Of a DNA stretch of 64,000 nucleotides, positions 27,701-34,446 are shown one piece after another (positions within the stretch are counted from its first letter, which is position 1; every line of letters begins with the position of its first letter). The translations under genes and the position numbers were made by a program. Source of the stretch: Phylloscopus collybita (lineage: Eukaryota > Chordata > Aves > Passeriformes > Phylloscopidae); the NCBI GenBank assembly GCA_027886175.1, contig JAJNNQ010000144.1, positions 62,001 to 126,000 of the forward strand. The letters run 5' to 3'. The notes under the pieces were generated by a model. That model was not told where the DNA came from and ran no database searches. It worked only from the letters and a program-made list of their open reading frames with translations.

Positions 27701-30700
27701 AGTTTTGATACATACAATAATTTGGATACATTTCAGTGAGATAAATGCATTAATTTAGATACATTTCAATGGGATAAATGCATTAATGTTGATACATTAT
27801 TTTTGATAAATACATTAATTTAGATACATTTCAATGGGTTAAATGCATTAATGTCAATACATACATGAATTTGGATACATTTCAATGGGATAAATGCATT
27901 AATGTCGATACATACATTAATTTAGATACATTTCAGTTGGATAAATGCATTAGTTTTGATACATACATGAATTTGGATACATTTCAGTGGGATAAATGCA
28001 TTGATTTAGATACATTTCAATGGGATAAATGCATTAATGTTGATACATTAATTTTGATACATACGTTAATTTCGATACATTTCAATGGGATAAATGCATT
28101 AATGTCAATACATACATGAATTTGGATACATTTCAATGGGATAAATGCATTAGTTTTGATAAATGCATTAATGTCGATACATACATTAATTTAGATACAT
28201 TTCAGTGGGATAAATGCATTAATGTTGATACATACATGAATTTGGATACATTTCAATGGGATAAATGCATTAATGTTGATACATTAATTTTGATACATAC
28301 ATTAATTTAGATACATTTCAATGGGATAAATGCATTAATGTCAATACATACATGAATTTGGATACATTTCAATGGGATAAATGCATTAATTTTGATAGGT
28401 ACAGTTAATTTAGATACATTTCAATGGGATAAATGCATTAATTTAGATACATTTCAATGGGATAAATGCATTTATTTAGATACATTTCAATGGGATAAAT
28501 GCATTAATTTCGATACATTTCAATGGGATAAATGCATTAATGTCAATACATACATGAATTTGGATGCATTTCAATGGGATAAATGCATTAGTTTTGATAA
28601 ATGCATTAATGTCGATACATACATTAATTTAGATACATTTCAGTGGGATAAATGCATTAATTTTGATAGGTACAGTTAATTTAGATACATTTCAATGGGA
28701 TAAATGCATAAATTTAGATACATTTCAATGGGATAAATGCATTTATTTTGATACATACATGAATTTGGATACATTTCAGTGGGATGAATGCATTTATTTT
28801 GATACATACATTAATTTAGATACATTTCAGTGGGATAAATGCATTAATTTTGATACATTTCAATGGGATAAATGCATTTATTTTGATACATTTATTTTGA
28901 TACATACATGAATTTGGATACATTTCAGTGGGATAAATGCATTAATTTTGATAGGTACAGTTAATTTAGATACATTTCAATGGGATAAATGCATTGATTT
29001 TGATAGGTACAGTTAATTTAGATACATTTCAGTGGGATAAATGAATTGATTTTGATAGGTACAGTTAATTTAGATACATTTCAGTGGGATAAATGCATTA
29101 ATGTCAATACATACATGAATTTGGATACATTTCAGTGGGATAAATGCATTAATTTTGATAGGTACAGTTAATTTAGATACATTTCAGTGGGATAAATGCA
29201 TTAATGTTGATACATACATGAATTTGGATACATTTCAATGGGATAAATGCATTAATTTGGATACATTTCAATGGGATAAATGCATTAATTTGGATACATT
29301 TCAATGGGATAAATGCATTAATTTGGATACATTTCAGTGGGATAAATGCATTTATTTAGATACATTTCAATGGGATAAATGCATTAATGTCGATACATAC
29401 ATGAATTTGGATATATTTCAATGGGATAAATGCATTAATGTTGATACATACATGAATTTAGATACATTTCATTGGGATAAATGCATTAATGTTGATACAT
29501 ACATGAATTTGGATACATTTCAGTGGGATAAATGCATGAATGTCGATCCTTGCCTGGCAGTGGCCTGGCTGTGGCTGGGTGGGAGGCAGGCGGTGAGGGA
29601 AGGCGCAGCAATCCCAGACATTCCGGGGGCTCTGGGGCCGTGCCCATTCCCTGGGGAGCTGCTGCAGGAGTTCCCCCATCCCCTCGGGGGGGGAAGGACC
29701 TTTCCTGGTGTCCCAGCTCAGCTCCTGCCCCCGCTGTCCCCGTGCCCATCCTGCTGGAGATGTTCTCCCCCCTTGCCCTGCTCTGCTGGCAGGAGGGGAG
29801 CGTTCCTGGCTGGCTGGGCACATTCCCTGGGCACAGAGCTTCCCAAAGCTGCCTGCCTGTCGTGGTTTGGACAGACAGGTGTCTGCCAGGGAAACTGGGG
29901 TTCCCCTGGAATGGAGAATGGAAACCCCTCACCAAATTATAATTTTGTAATTCAGGGCTTTCAGGTGAAGATTTGGGAATAGGAATAACAGTTCTTTACT
30001 GGGAATATTAACAACATAAACGTTGCAGAAAACAAAACCACCCAACCAAACCAAGCAAACGAACAAAACAACAATTTTGGAGAACCCTGACAGAGTCAGA
30101 GCTCCAAGCTGACAGGGGGTTGGGAGCAGCCCCAAAGTGAGTCCTCCTGGAGTGGCAGAGGTGGTTCTGGTGGGGCAGAGATGGTCCTGGAGAACAAGGG
30201 TCCAGGGATGGTAACAGGGGTCCAGGGGTGGTGGGAAGGGTCCAGTGGTGGAAAAGGGGGTCCAGTGGTGGTAAAACGGGTCCAGTGGTGGTGGGAAGGG
30301 TCCAGGGGTAAAAGAGGTCCAGTCTTCCTCCCAGAAAATCGGGTGAAGCTCGCAGCTTTCCTGTCCTGTGTCTGAGTTTTTATCCGGGTAGGAACTGCCT
30401 GCCCCCGTCCCCCACTGCCAGGGGGATGTGATGTATCTCACAATAGGGTGATGGAAATGCACCCCTTTTACCACCACTGAACCCCCTTTTCCACCACTGG
30501 ACCCTTCCCACCACCCCCTGGGCAGGGGGCATAGCCTGGGCTGGGGTGCTAATAGCCCATTAGTCAGGCCTCTCTCCCCCTTGAGTTACCAGAGACAAAG
30601 AAAAGCATCTCCCCAACTGCTTTTTAACAGCTGAAAACAGAATATACAACCCCCGGCTCCACCACCCAGGGCACTGTCCTTCTCCCCTGCCCGGGGTCTC

Positions 30701-33700
30701 TGGCTCTCCCCGGCTGTGCCCCTGGCCAGGCATCCCAGGGGAGGCTGTGGGAGGGCAGCAGCGGTGCCACAGCTGGGGCTGGAGCTGCTCCAGGCCTGGA
30801 ATCACCACCCAGACCCTTCCAGTGTCCTCAGCTCTCTCCCAGGCCACTCTGCCTGCAGTGGGAGTAGCTTCCCACATCCCTTCGTGGTTCCAGGGAAATC
30901 AGGAACGTTCTGGGGTCACTCTGTGGGTTGTGACTCTCTCCTCTCCAAGCACTTCCCCAAAACCTGCACCGAGCCCCACTGCTGTTGCTGTAGGAACAGA
31001 ATTTCCTTCCCCTCGTGCCCCTGGAATCCACAGAGAGATCTCTGACTCTCCTGGGAGCTGCTCAGGGACTCGGGGTTTTCCTTCCCCTTGTCCCTGGAAT
31101 CCACAGGGAGATCTTTTATCCTTGGAGCTGCCCAAGGCCTCCGTGGATTCCATGGAGAACCAGATGTTGCAGCCCAGCAGATCCTCCAGATGTTGCAGCC
31201 TCCCTGAGCCCCATCCCAGCTGCCCAGGGGGATCCTTGGGCCGGGAGATGCAGCCCAGGAATTGCTCTCAGCTCCCCAGTTTGGATCCAGCTGCAAACCC
31301 AGGGGGGTTTGGGGTCCCATCCCTGGAGTGTCCAAGGGACAACAGGACACAAACTCCTTGCTGGCTTCTGTCACCCCTCCGTGTCCTCCTGGGATTTCCA
31401 GGAGCCCAGGGAAGGCAGAGAAATTCCCGAGCCCCCCTGGGTGCTCAGGTGACTCTGGAGTGCTCCTGCCCTGGAAGCTTCAGGGGTTGGGTTTCAGAAA
31501 TTTCTCTCAGAGCTGTGGAAATGTCGAGTTCCAGGGTTTTTTTTTTTTGTGTGGGAAGTGGTTTTCCAGTGACATTCCTGGGAATGCAGCTCCAGCCCTG
31601 TGTCTCTCCAAGGTGTATTTTGGTACTTCTGAGGAGCTTGTGAGCCCTGGAGGAAAGGGAATGTTTTTATGGTTTTTTTTTTTAAGAGAAGTGCTCCAGA
31701 AATAGAACCTCAGTCTCCAATCTCCATCACATGTCCAATTATCCAGCTGGGATTATTTTATTCCGTGAAAACTCCCCCGGAGCCGGTGACAGGATTCCAG
31801 CTCAGCCATCTCCAGCTTTCCTCCCTTTTGTGGAGATTTGCTCTGGGAGAGAGGGAGAAGGAATTGTTCTGGATGGAAACTGGGAGGAAAATCATTCCTG
31901 GGGCAGCTCATCCTCCACCTTAGAAGCCAAAAAAATGGGATGTGCACAGAAATCCCTTCTGCAGCTGGAAATCTGGGTGGGTTTATTGCAAACCAGAACC
32001 TGGGAGGGTTTGTTCCTGCAGTTCTCCTTTGCCAGGATTTGAGCTTTGGTTGGTGGTGCCTCACTGGGGACCTTGTCCCTCAGGTGGCTCTCCTGTGGTT
32101 CCTGGAGCTCCTTCGTGTTTGGGTTCTGGACATCCAATCCCTGGGGGGTTTTCCTCCGTGGGATTTTAGGATCTGCCCTAAATCCAGGATTTTCTGGGTG
32201 CCCCAGAAGCCTGAGGGGCCCCTTGAGCAGAGGCTGTGGAGCAGAGCAGAGCAGAGCACAGAGCAGAGCACAGAGCAGAGCAATGTCTGAGCAGAGCAGA
32301 GCAGAGCAGAGCAGGCTGTGCCATCCCAGCAGTGGCAGTGGGAATGGCAGTTTGGGAATGCTCAGACTGGGTTTGCAGCAGGAGCTGGGAGTATTTCCCT
32401 CGAGGGTTTGGGAGCCTCCAGGACGTGCCCTCTGTTTTCAATCCCAGTTTATTGCCAGTCCTCATTCCCCATGGGATCTTGAGGCCTGTGTGAGGAGAGC
32501 AGGAGGAGTTTTGTTTCCCCTGTTGGGGGTGTGACTCTGCTTTTCCCCTGGGCTGAGCTCCACTGAGGTGTCCCTGTCCTGCAGTGACTCTGCCAGGGTG
32601 GCTGGGGAGGTGCCCCCCGGGGCCGAGCCCGGCGCCCCCCGAGCCCGGAGCAGCGCGGCCACGCACACGGACGGGCACCAGAGAGCGGCCCCTGCTGTCA
32701 CAACTGCCACAGAAACGGCCACCAGAGACAGGTGAGGCCACAATCCTGGGCTGCTGGGGCGGGAGGGGAGCCCAGAGCCCCCCCAGTGCCACCCCTGCCC
32801 TGGCAGGGACACCTCCCCCTGTCCCAGGCTGCTCCCAGCCCCAGTGCCCAGCCTGGCCTTGGGCACTGCCAGGGCTCCAGGGGCAGCCACAGCTGCTCTG
32901 GCAATCCCAGCCCAGGCAGCAATTCCTGCCCAAGCTCCCAGCCAGCCCTGCCCTCTGGCCCTGGGAAGCCATTCCCTGGCTCCTGGCCCTCTGTCCCTTG
33001 TCCCCAGCCCCTCTGCAGCTCTCCTGGAGCCCCTGGAATGTTCTGGAAGCTCTCCCTGGAGCCTTCTCCTCTCCAGGCTGGGAATTCCCAGCTCTCCCAT
33101 CTCAGCTCCAGAGCCTGAGGCTGGATCCATCTCCTCTCCAAGAAACCAATGGACCCAGGGGCTTCACTTGGAATCTCAGGAAACCAGGAAGGGTCTCCCT
33201 TCCCTTTCCCTCTCTTTCCTCTCCCCATTTTCCATAAAAATCCCTTGGGATGGGTTCTGAGTGTCCTGAATCCCAGGAGTAGTTTGAGTGGGAAGGGACC
33301 TCAGAGCTCATTCCAGGGACACCTCCCACCATCCCAGGCTGCTCCAAACCCCATCCTTGGACATCCCAGGGCTCCAGGGGCAGCCACAGCTGCTCTGGCA
33401 ATCCCAGCCCAGGCAGCAATTCCTGCCCAAGCTCCCAGCCAGCCCTGCCCTCTGGCCCTGGGAAGCCATTCCCTGGCTCCTGTCCCTCTGTCCCTTGTCC
33501 CCAGCCCCTCTGCAGCGCCCCTGGAGCCCCTGGAATGTGCTGGAAGCTCTCCCTGGCTGGGCATTCCCAGCTCAGCCTGTGCTCACAGCAGAGATGCCCC
33601 ATCCCTCTGATCACCTTGGAAGGGGTTGGAACCAGACAGCTCCGGGGTCCCTTCCCACCCAGGCCAGGCCCTGGTTCCACGCTGTGATGTCCCACCAGGG

Positions 33701-33904
33701 ACTGGGGGGGAGCTGAGAACGCTTCCCTGGGCAGACAGAGCCCAGCCAGAGGGAGGGGCTCAGGTCGCAGCAGGAAGGCGTTCCCAGGAGGGACCGGGAG
33801 GCTTTGGGAGCTGTGTCCCTGTCCCTAAGGCTGCTCCCTGCTGTCCCCGCAGGAGCGAGGAGCCCTTGCCCTGCGCCGAAGCCACGTTGAACGGCCCTGC
33901 TTGA
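627..33904 (+). CDS. PPP6R2: PPP6R2 (SAPS2), protein phosphatase 6 regulatory subunit 2; 3' 20 exons
   Basis: Join of 627-764, 2168-2233, 3029-3141, 5746-5859, 7387-7513, 8766-8918, 10216-10473, 12034-12098, 14479-14594, 15415-15500, 15792-15872, 16207-16304, 18727-18784, 19677-19804, 20628-20785, 23375-23525, 24203-24291, 24952-25129, 32585-32731, 33853-33904. The sum is 2,376 nt, giving 791 residues plus stop, and every junction phase fits. SAPS-family proteins bind the catalytic subunit PP6c and direct it to substrates, mainly in the cytoplasm. The first nine exons carry the helical SAPS repeat domain; the rest is the acidic, Ser-rich tail with the conserved stretches [17 protein letters not shown] and [12 protein letters not shown]. 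The first ~130 family residues are upstream of position 1. PPP6R2 is chosen over PPP6R1 or PPP6R3 because SBF1 is the tail-to-tail neighbour, as in human, and because of the tail sequence. No frameshift or internal stop is seen. Confidence 0.95.
1097..1512 (-). mobile_element. CR1 LINE 3' fragment
   Basis: Reads GAATCATAGAATC... GATGGTTTGGGTTAGAG on the plus strand, the reverse complement of the avian CR1 3' end with its ATTCTATG-type tail, followed by CATGGCAGGGACACCTCCCA. Lies in a PPP6R2 intron; 5'-truncated. Confidence 0.8.
2168..2233 (+). CDS. PPP6R2: PPP6R2 exon, SAPS domain ([18 protein letters not shown])
   Basis: Acceptor CCCCTGCAG, donor GTGAGT, 22 codons, phase 0 at both ends. Encodes [18 protein letters not shown] followed by QDED, directly continuing the previous exon's LRQDVLN. 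Confidence 0.93.
3029..3141 (+). CDS. PPP6R2: PPP6R2 exon, SAPS domain ([16 protein letters not shown])
   Basis: Acceptor GTCTCCAG, donor GTGAGT, 113 nt, leaving a split serine codon (TC|G). Encodes [16 protein letters not shown] and [10 protein letters not shown]. Confidence 0.93.
3530..3712 (+). mobile_element. CR1 LINE fragment
   Basis: Inverted relative to the copy at 1.1 kb: GGGATTGCCAGAGCAGCTG through GGGAGGTGTCCCTGCCCTGG and CCCACCCAAACCATTCCC. Confidence 0.75.
4279..4700 (-). mobile_element. CR1 LINE 3' fragment
   Basis: Same order as the 1.1-kb copy: GGAATCCTGGGATGGTTTG, the GGGACACCTCCCAGTGTCCC core, then the GGAAGCTCTCCCTGGAGCC end, with very few differences between the two. Confidence 0.8.
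5746..5859 (+). CDS. PPP6R2: PPP6R2 exon, SAPS domain ([14 protein letters not shown])
   Basis: Acceptor GTCCCCAG completes the split Ser. 114 nt, ending in a split Gly codon (GG|C) at donor GTGAGC. Encodes [14 protein letters not shown] and [14 protein letters not shown] minisatellite begins about 20 nt past the donor. Confidence 0.93.
5880..6545. repeat. GGGATCACTG/GGGGTCACTG minisatellite (~9-10 bp)
   Basis: About 665 bp of alternating GATCACTGG, GTCACTGGG and GATGGCTGG units, starting 20 bp after the donor at 5860. Confidence 0.9.
6568..6776 (+). mobile_element. CR1 LINE fragment at the end of an intronic minisatellite
   Basis: GGGGACAAGGGACAGAGGG through GCCTGGGACACTGGGAGG, abutting the GATCACTGG array. 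It stops before the element's normal 3' end. Confidence 0.7.
7205..7330 (+). repeat. Dispersed ~110-bp repeat, copy A
   Basis: GTGGGATTGCTGATTAAACA and GGGCAATGGTTTAATG are shared with 10022-10135; the end resembles a CR1 3' tail. Confidence 0.5.
7387..7513 (+). CDS. PPP6R2: PPP6R2 exon, SAPS domain ([19 protein letters not shown])
   Basis: Acceptor TCCCTCAG, donor GTACCG, 127 nt, returning to phase 0. Encodes [31 protein letters not shown] and [11 protein letters not shown], one of the most conserved parts of the SAPS domain. Confidence 0.94.
7607..8277. repeat. GAATCTGCAGGGGG minisatellite (~13-14 bp)
   Basis: Roughly 45-50 units of GAATCTGCAGGGG with CTGTGG and AATGGG variants, about 95 bp after the donor at 7514. 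Most units contain CTGCAG. Confidence 0.9.
8766..8918 (+). CDS. PPP6R2: PPP6R2 exon, SAPS domain ([20 protein letters not shown])
   Basis: Acceptor CCCCTCAG, donor GTGAGT, 51 codons, phase 0. Encodes [31 protein letters not shown] and [19 protein letters not shown]. Confidence 0.95.
9086..9668 (+). mobile_element. Solo LTR of an endogenous retrovirus with 6-bp target duplication
   Basis: 583 bp beginning TGTTGGGG and ending TTACA (TG...CA ends), flanked on both sides by GCCTCA (9080-9085 and 9669-9674). It holds an AATAAA at 9593-9598 about 75 bp from the 3' end, as expected for a U3-R-U5 layout in the plus orientation. No internal retroviral genes are present, so it is a solo LTR left by recombination. 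A 6-bp duplication is typical of ERVK-like (class II) elements. It lies in a PPP6R2 intron in the sense orientation. Confidence 0.8.
10022..10135 (+). repeat. Dispersed ~110-bp repeat, copy B
   Basis: GTGGGATTGCTGATCAAACA and GGGCAACAATTTAATA match copy A at 7205 in order and spacing. Confidence 0.5.
10216..10473 (+). CDS. PPP6R2: PPP6R2 exon, SAPS domain plus Pro/Thr-rich linker
   Basis: Acceptor TCCTCCAG, donor GTGAGA, 86 codons, phase 0. The first half ([26 protein letters not shown]) is conserved. The second half is a low-complexity linker with repeated VPTEP/EPTEP units (about 10384-10440), unlike the family consensus. It closes with the conserved ENVMVTH. The end of this exon and its donor are copied inside the downstream intron. 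Confidence 0.93.
10474..11335. repeat. GGGATCTCTGGGCTGGGGTC minisatellite carrying copies of an exon end
   Basis: About 24-bp units (CCAGGGATCTCTGGG plus CTGGGGTCT or ATTGAATCA). The array begins at the donor itself, and two later units contain CACCCACGTGAGAGCT, identical to the exon/intron boundary at 10467-10482. Confidence 0.9.
11365..11775. repeat. AT-rich simple/tandem repeats
   Basis: TTTTTAGTGGG plus TTATTATTTATT units (11365-11545), then a ~26-bp TATTAAAATGATCCCCATTT unit in five copies (11645-11775). Confidence 0.7.
12034..12098 (+). CDS. PPP6R2: PPP6R2 exon ([19 protein letters not shown])
   Basis: Acceptor TTCCCCACAG, donor GTAAGG, 65 nt ending in a split Gln (CA|G). Encodes [19 protein letters not shown] plus KI. 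Confidence 0.93.
12975..13172 (+). mobile_element. CR1 LINE 3' fragment, diverged
   Basis: TGGCAGTGCCCAGGCCAGG, then GGGAGGTGTCCCTGCCATGG and CCCACCCAGACCATCCCAGG. Confidence 0.65.
13590..14457. repeat. CAGCTCCGTGGGTGTCCC minisatellite
   Basis: About 865 bp of mixed 18-bp (CAGCTCCGTGGGTGTCCC) and 22-bp (with CCATCC) units. It ends 22 bp before the acceptor of the 14479 exon. All frames are open over long stretches, but only because the unit lacks stop codons. Confidence 0.92.
14479..14594 (+). CDS. PPP6R2: PPP6R2 exon ([20 protein letters not shown])
   Basis: Acceptor CTGTTCCAG, donor GTACTG, 116 nt, split Glu codon at the end. Encodes [20 protein letters not shown] and QISDFIK. A ~860-bp minisatellite ends about 20 nt before the acceptor. 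Confidence 0.94.
14826..14900 (+). mobile_element. Short CR1 LINE 3' end
   Basis: GGGCAGTGGGAGGTGTCCCT, GGCAGGGGTGGCACTGAGG and CCCATTCCAGGATTTCATGA; only the last ~75 bp of the element. Confidence 0.6.
15415..15500 (+). CDS. PPP6R2: PPP6R2 exon ([19 protein letters not shown])
   Basis: Acceptor CTGGTTGCAG, donor GTGAGT, 86 nt, ends in phase 0. Encodes [26 protein letters not shown] and VDL, the end of the SAPS core. Confidence 0.94.
15792..15872 (+). CDS. PPP6R2: PPP6R2 exon ([17 protein letters not shown])
   Basis: Acceptor CTTTCTCAG, donor GTGAGT, 27 codons, phase 0. Encodes [17 protein letters not shown] and FPNELTLQQ; the SSSEDED acidic-serine cluster is typical of the family tail and could be phosphorylated (inference). 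Confidence 0.93.
16207..16304 (+). CDS. PPP6R2: PPP6R2 exon ([20 protein letters not shown])
   Basis: Acceptor CCTTCCCAG, donor GTGAGT, 98 nt with a split Asn (AA|C). Encodes [25 protein letters not shown] and ADQDDNI. Confidence 0.94.
17126..17245. repeat. A-rich (AAAAC)n tract
   Basis: AAAACAAAACAAAAC units around a pure A run of about 20; may be the tail of a retroposed sequence, but no body is recognised. Confidence 0.7.
17703..18235. repeat. GGGATATTCACATCCT minisatellite (~16 bp, ~33 units)
   Basis: Near-uniform units with GATGTTC, GGTATTC and ATATCCT variants, in the PPP6R2 intron 16305-18726. Confidence 0.92.
18265..18640 (-). mobile_element. CR1 LINE fragment, second subfamily
   Basis: GAGCCTCCCCTGGCCCAGCC, GGCCGTTCCCTCTCCTCCTG and GCGAGCAGAGCCCGACCC are characteristic of an avian CR1 group different from the copy at 1.1 kb. 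Related copies lie at 43.1, 50.0 and 61.7 kb. Confidence 0.7.
18727..18784 (+). CDS. PPP6R2: PPP6R2 exon ([19 protein letters not shown])
   Basis: Acceptor CCCTCCAG, donor GTGAGT, 58 nt, ends in phase 0. Encodes the invariant [19 protein letters not shown]. Confidence 0.94.
19022..19412 (-). mobile_element. CR1 LINE 3' fragment
   Basis: GAATCAGGGAGTCCTGGAAT, the GGGACACCTCCCAGTGTCCC core, and the TTCTCCTCTCCAGG end. Confidence 0.8.
19677..19804 (+). CDS. PPP6R2: PPP6R2 exon, acidic tail ([20 protein letters not shown])
   Basis: Acceptor TCCCCCCAG, donor GTAAGG, 128 nt, split Arg (CG|G). Encodes [20 protein letters not shown], an EEEEDIWEE acidic run, and [11 protein letters not shown]. Confidence 0.93.
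20097..20137. repeat. (GAG)n microsatellite
   Basis: About 13 uninterrupted GAG triplets. Confidence 0.85.
20628..20785 (+). CDS. PPP6R2: PPP6R2 exon, low-complexity acidic/proline tail
   Basis: Acceptor CCCCGCAG, donor GTACCG, 158 nt. Encodes [20 protein letters not shown], then a Glu run and [10 protein letters not shown]. Weakly conserved outside FGA and SESSKS, but its splice sites and phase link the flanking conserved exons. Confidence 0.9.
21308..21572 (-). mobile_element. CR1 LINE 3' fragment
   Basis: GGAATCCAGGAATGGTTGGG, then the GGGACACCTCC core and the GCCTGGCCTTGGGCACTGCC block shared with the other copies. Confidence 0.8.
22370..23350. repeat. GGCTGTCCCTGGCTGTCCCT minisatellite (~10-11 bp)
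   Basis: About 980 bp of CTGTCCCTGGG units with a longer GGGTTGCTGTGTCC insert that recurs as a higher-order unit. Ends about 25 bp before the acceptor at 23374. Confidence 0.92.
23375..23525 (+). CDS. PPP6R2: PPP6R2 exon ([12 protein letters not shown])
   Basis: Acceptor GCTGTTGCAG, donor GTAAGA, 151 nt. Encodes [19 protein letters not shown] and the family signature [15 protein letters not shown] ~980-bp minisatellite ends about 25 nt before the acceptor. Confidence 0.94.
23822..24190. repeat. ~43-bp minisatellite with CTCTGGGGTGACCCTGGC
   Basis: About nine units of GGCTCTGGGGTGACCCTGGC plus TCCGTGCTCAGGGCTCCTGG. The last unit runs into the polypyrimidine tract of the acceptor at 24202. 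Confidence 0.88.
24203..24291 (+). CDS. PPP6R2: PPP6R2 exon ([17 protein letters not shown])
   Basis: Acceptor CCTCCCCAG, donor GTGAGT, 89 nt, both ends in split Cys codons. Encodes [17 protein letters not shown], then [12 protein letters not shown]. Confidence 0.92.
24470..24560 (+). mobile_element. CR1 LINE remnant
   Basis: GGCCGGGCTGGACGGGGCTT and GGGCTTTGAGATCCTTCCCA match the last ~90 bp of CR1 in diverged form. Confidence 0.45.
24655..24945. repeat. ~30-bp minisatellite with GGGAGCTCTCCGAGGCT
   Basis: About ten units; the last reads directly into the TTCTCCCGCAG acceptor at 24951. Confidence 0.88.
24952..25129 (+). CDS. PPP6R2: PPP6R2 exon ([20 protein letters not shown])
   Basis: Acceptor TCTCCCGCAG, donor GTGGGC (a weaker donor), 178 nt. 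Encodes [20 protein letters not shown] and a Ser/acidic stretch ([15 protein letters not shown]). Followed by a 7.4-kb intron, the largest of the gene in this window, that holds the AT-rich satellite. Confidence 0.9.
25300..25545. repeat. ~36-bp minisatellite with CAGTGTCACAGGAGCAGCT
   Basis: Seven imperfect units at the 5' side of the large PPP6R2 intron. Confidence 0.85.
25855..29545. repeat. AT-rich satellite, GATACATTTCAATGGGATAA units
   Basis: 3.7 kb of a diverging tandem array. The left third has ~18-36 bp units of GATAAATTCATTCATTCTG type; the rest has a 33-bp unit (AATTTGGATACATTTCAATG + GGATAAATGCATT) alternating with an 18-bp TTGATACATACATGAAT unit. Periods are multiples of three and one frame lacks stops, giving peptide repeats of [10 protein letters not shown]. 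It is intronic, has no splice signals, and I do not regard it as coding. Confidence 0.93.
29857..30651. mobile_element. Probable LTR-retrotransposon fragment with internal GGTCCAGTGGTGG repeats
   Basis: Starts TGTCGTGGTTTGGACAG, a beginning I associate with passerine LTR elements, and continues with A/C-rich sequence, GTCTGAGTTTTTATCC and TTTTTAACAGCTGAAAACAG. Class and limits are uncertain and no target duplication was found. Inside, a 13-30 bp GGTCCAGTGGTGG unit is repeated at 30205-30310, with an inverted copy at 30462-30517. Confidence 0.4.
30226..30517. repeat. 56-bp inverted repeat with ~180-bp loop
   Basis: Arm 30226-30281 (GGGGTGGTGGGAAGGGTCCA...) pairs with arm 30462-30517 (...TGGACCCTTCCCACCACCCC) with about two mismatches. 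It could fold as a long hairpin in PPP6R2 pre-mRNA. Confidence 0.75.
32233..32312. repeat. (GCAGA)n microsatellite
   Basis: GAGCAGAGCAGAGCAC units over about 80 bp. Confidence 0.8.
32585..32731 (+). CDS. PPP6R2: PPP6R2 penultimate exon, disordered tail
   Basis: Acceptor GTCCTGCAG, donor GTGAGG, 147 nt, entering and leaving with the same split phase (AG|N). Encodes [16 protein letters not shown] and Thr/Ala-rich sequence. Low conservation; called from splice sites, phase and open frame. Confidence 0.82.
32735..33115 (-). mobile_element. CR1 LINE 3' fragment
   Basis: Begins four bases after the donor of the penultimate PPP6R2 exon (32732) and carries the same GGGACACCTCC core and TGGAAGCTCTCCCTGGAGCC end as the other copies. 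Confidence 0.8.
33255..33620 (-). mobile_element. CR1 LINE fragment with internal deletion
   Basis: GGAAGGGACCTCAGAGCTC, then a shortened middle (CATCCTTGGACATCCCAGGG), then the shared GGGGCAGCCACAGCTGCTCT block. Confidence 0.75.
33853..33904 (+). CDS. PPP6R2: PPP6R2 last coding exon and stop
   Basis: Acceptor TGTCCCCGCAG. Encodes [17 protein letters not shown] and TGA. A C-terminal NGPx ending is, as I recall, typical of the family. Confidence 0.9.
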
Positions 33905-34446
33905 TGCCGCCGCCGCCGCCGCCCCCGGGACGTGTGTGAGCCAGGCCAGGCTGCTCCCTGGTGATGCAATTTGTCGATTCTTTATTATTATATATATATA
34001 TTTTTTTTTTTTTTCATTTTAATTTTATTTTTTAAATAAATGCTGCATTGATGAGAGCGAGCTGGCGTTCAGGACCAGACGCGCAGATCCGACAGCACCG
34101 ATCCGTTCGGAAAGACGCTCGGCATTGTCGAAATGTAGCATTGAGTTCAGCCCTCACGGGAATGACGGGCTCTTCCCAAGCCAGCCTGCTGCCTGAGTTC
34201 AGTTGTCCCCTTCCCCTTGGCCCCCCACCCCCCCGGTTCTTCGTTTCGGATTTGGGGTTTCAGTGCTGTTTTCCCCAGTGTTATTGCACACAAGTATTCC
34301 GCTTCTCTTGGGAAGGTAGCAGGTCCAGCGGCGGCCGGGGCCAGCGCACAAATCCCCGCAGCCGTGTGACCAAAGTTCCTGATGGAGCTGTCCTCGGGCA
34401 GCCTTTGCACCGCTTTGTAGAGCAATAAAGCCTTACCAGAAACATT
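33905..34446 (+). other. PPP6R2: PPP6R2 3' untranslated region (proximal form)
   Basis: Runs from the stop codon to just past AATAAA at 34424. It starts with a CCG trinucleotide run, contains an AT dinucleotide/poly-T tract (33985-34015) and an earlier AATAAA at 34035-34040. The cleavage point near 34445 is inferred from the usual 10-30 nt spacing. Confidence 0.75.
34424..34429 (+). terminator. PPP6R2: Polyadenylation signal, PPP6R2
   Basis: Canonical AATAAA 520 nt after the stop, within AGCAATAAAGCC. A second hexamer at 34035-34040 could give a shorter form. Confidence 0.7.

Noticed and set aside
29155..29982. A 275-residue frame with [10 protein letters not shown] repeats as a possible novel repeat protein.
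   Set aside because: It lies in a PPP6R2 intron inside a non-coding-looking AT-rich satellite; openness follows from periods divisible by three. No splice signals or conserved ends are seen. The array itself is kept as a finding.
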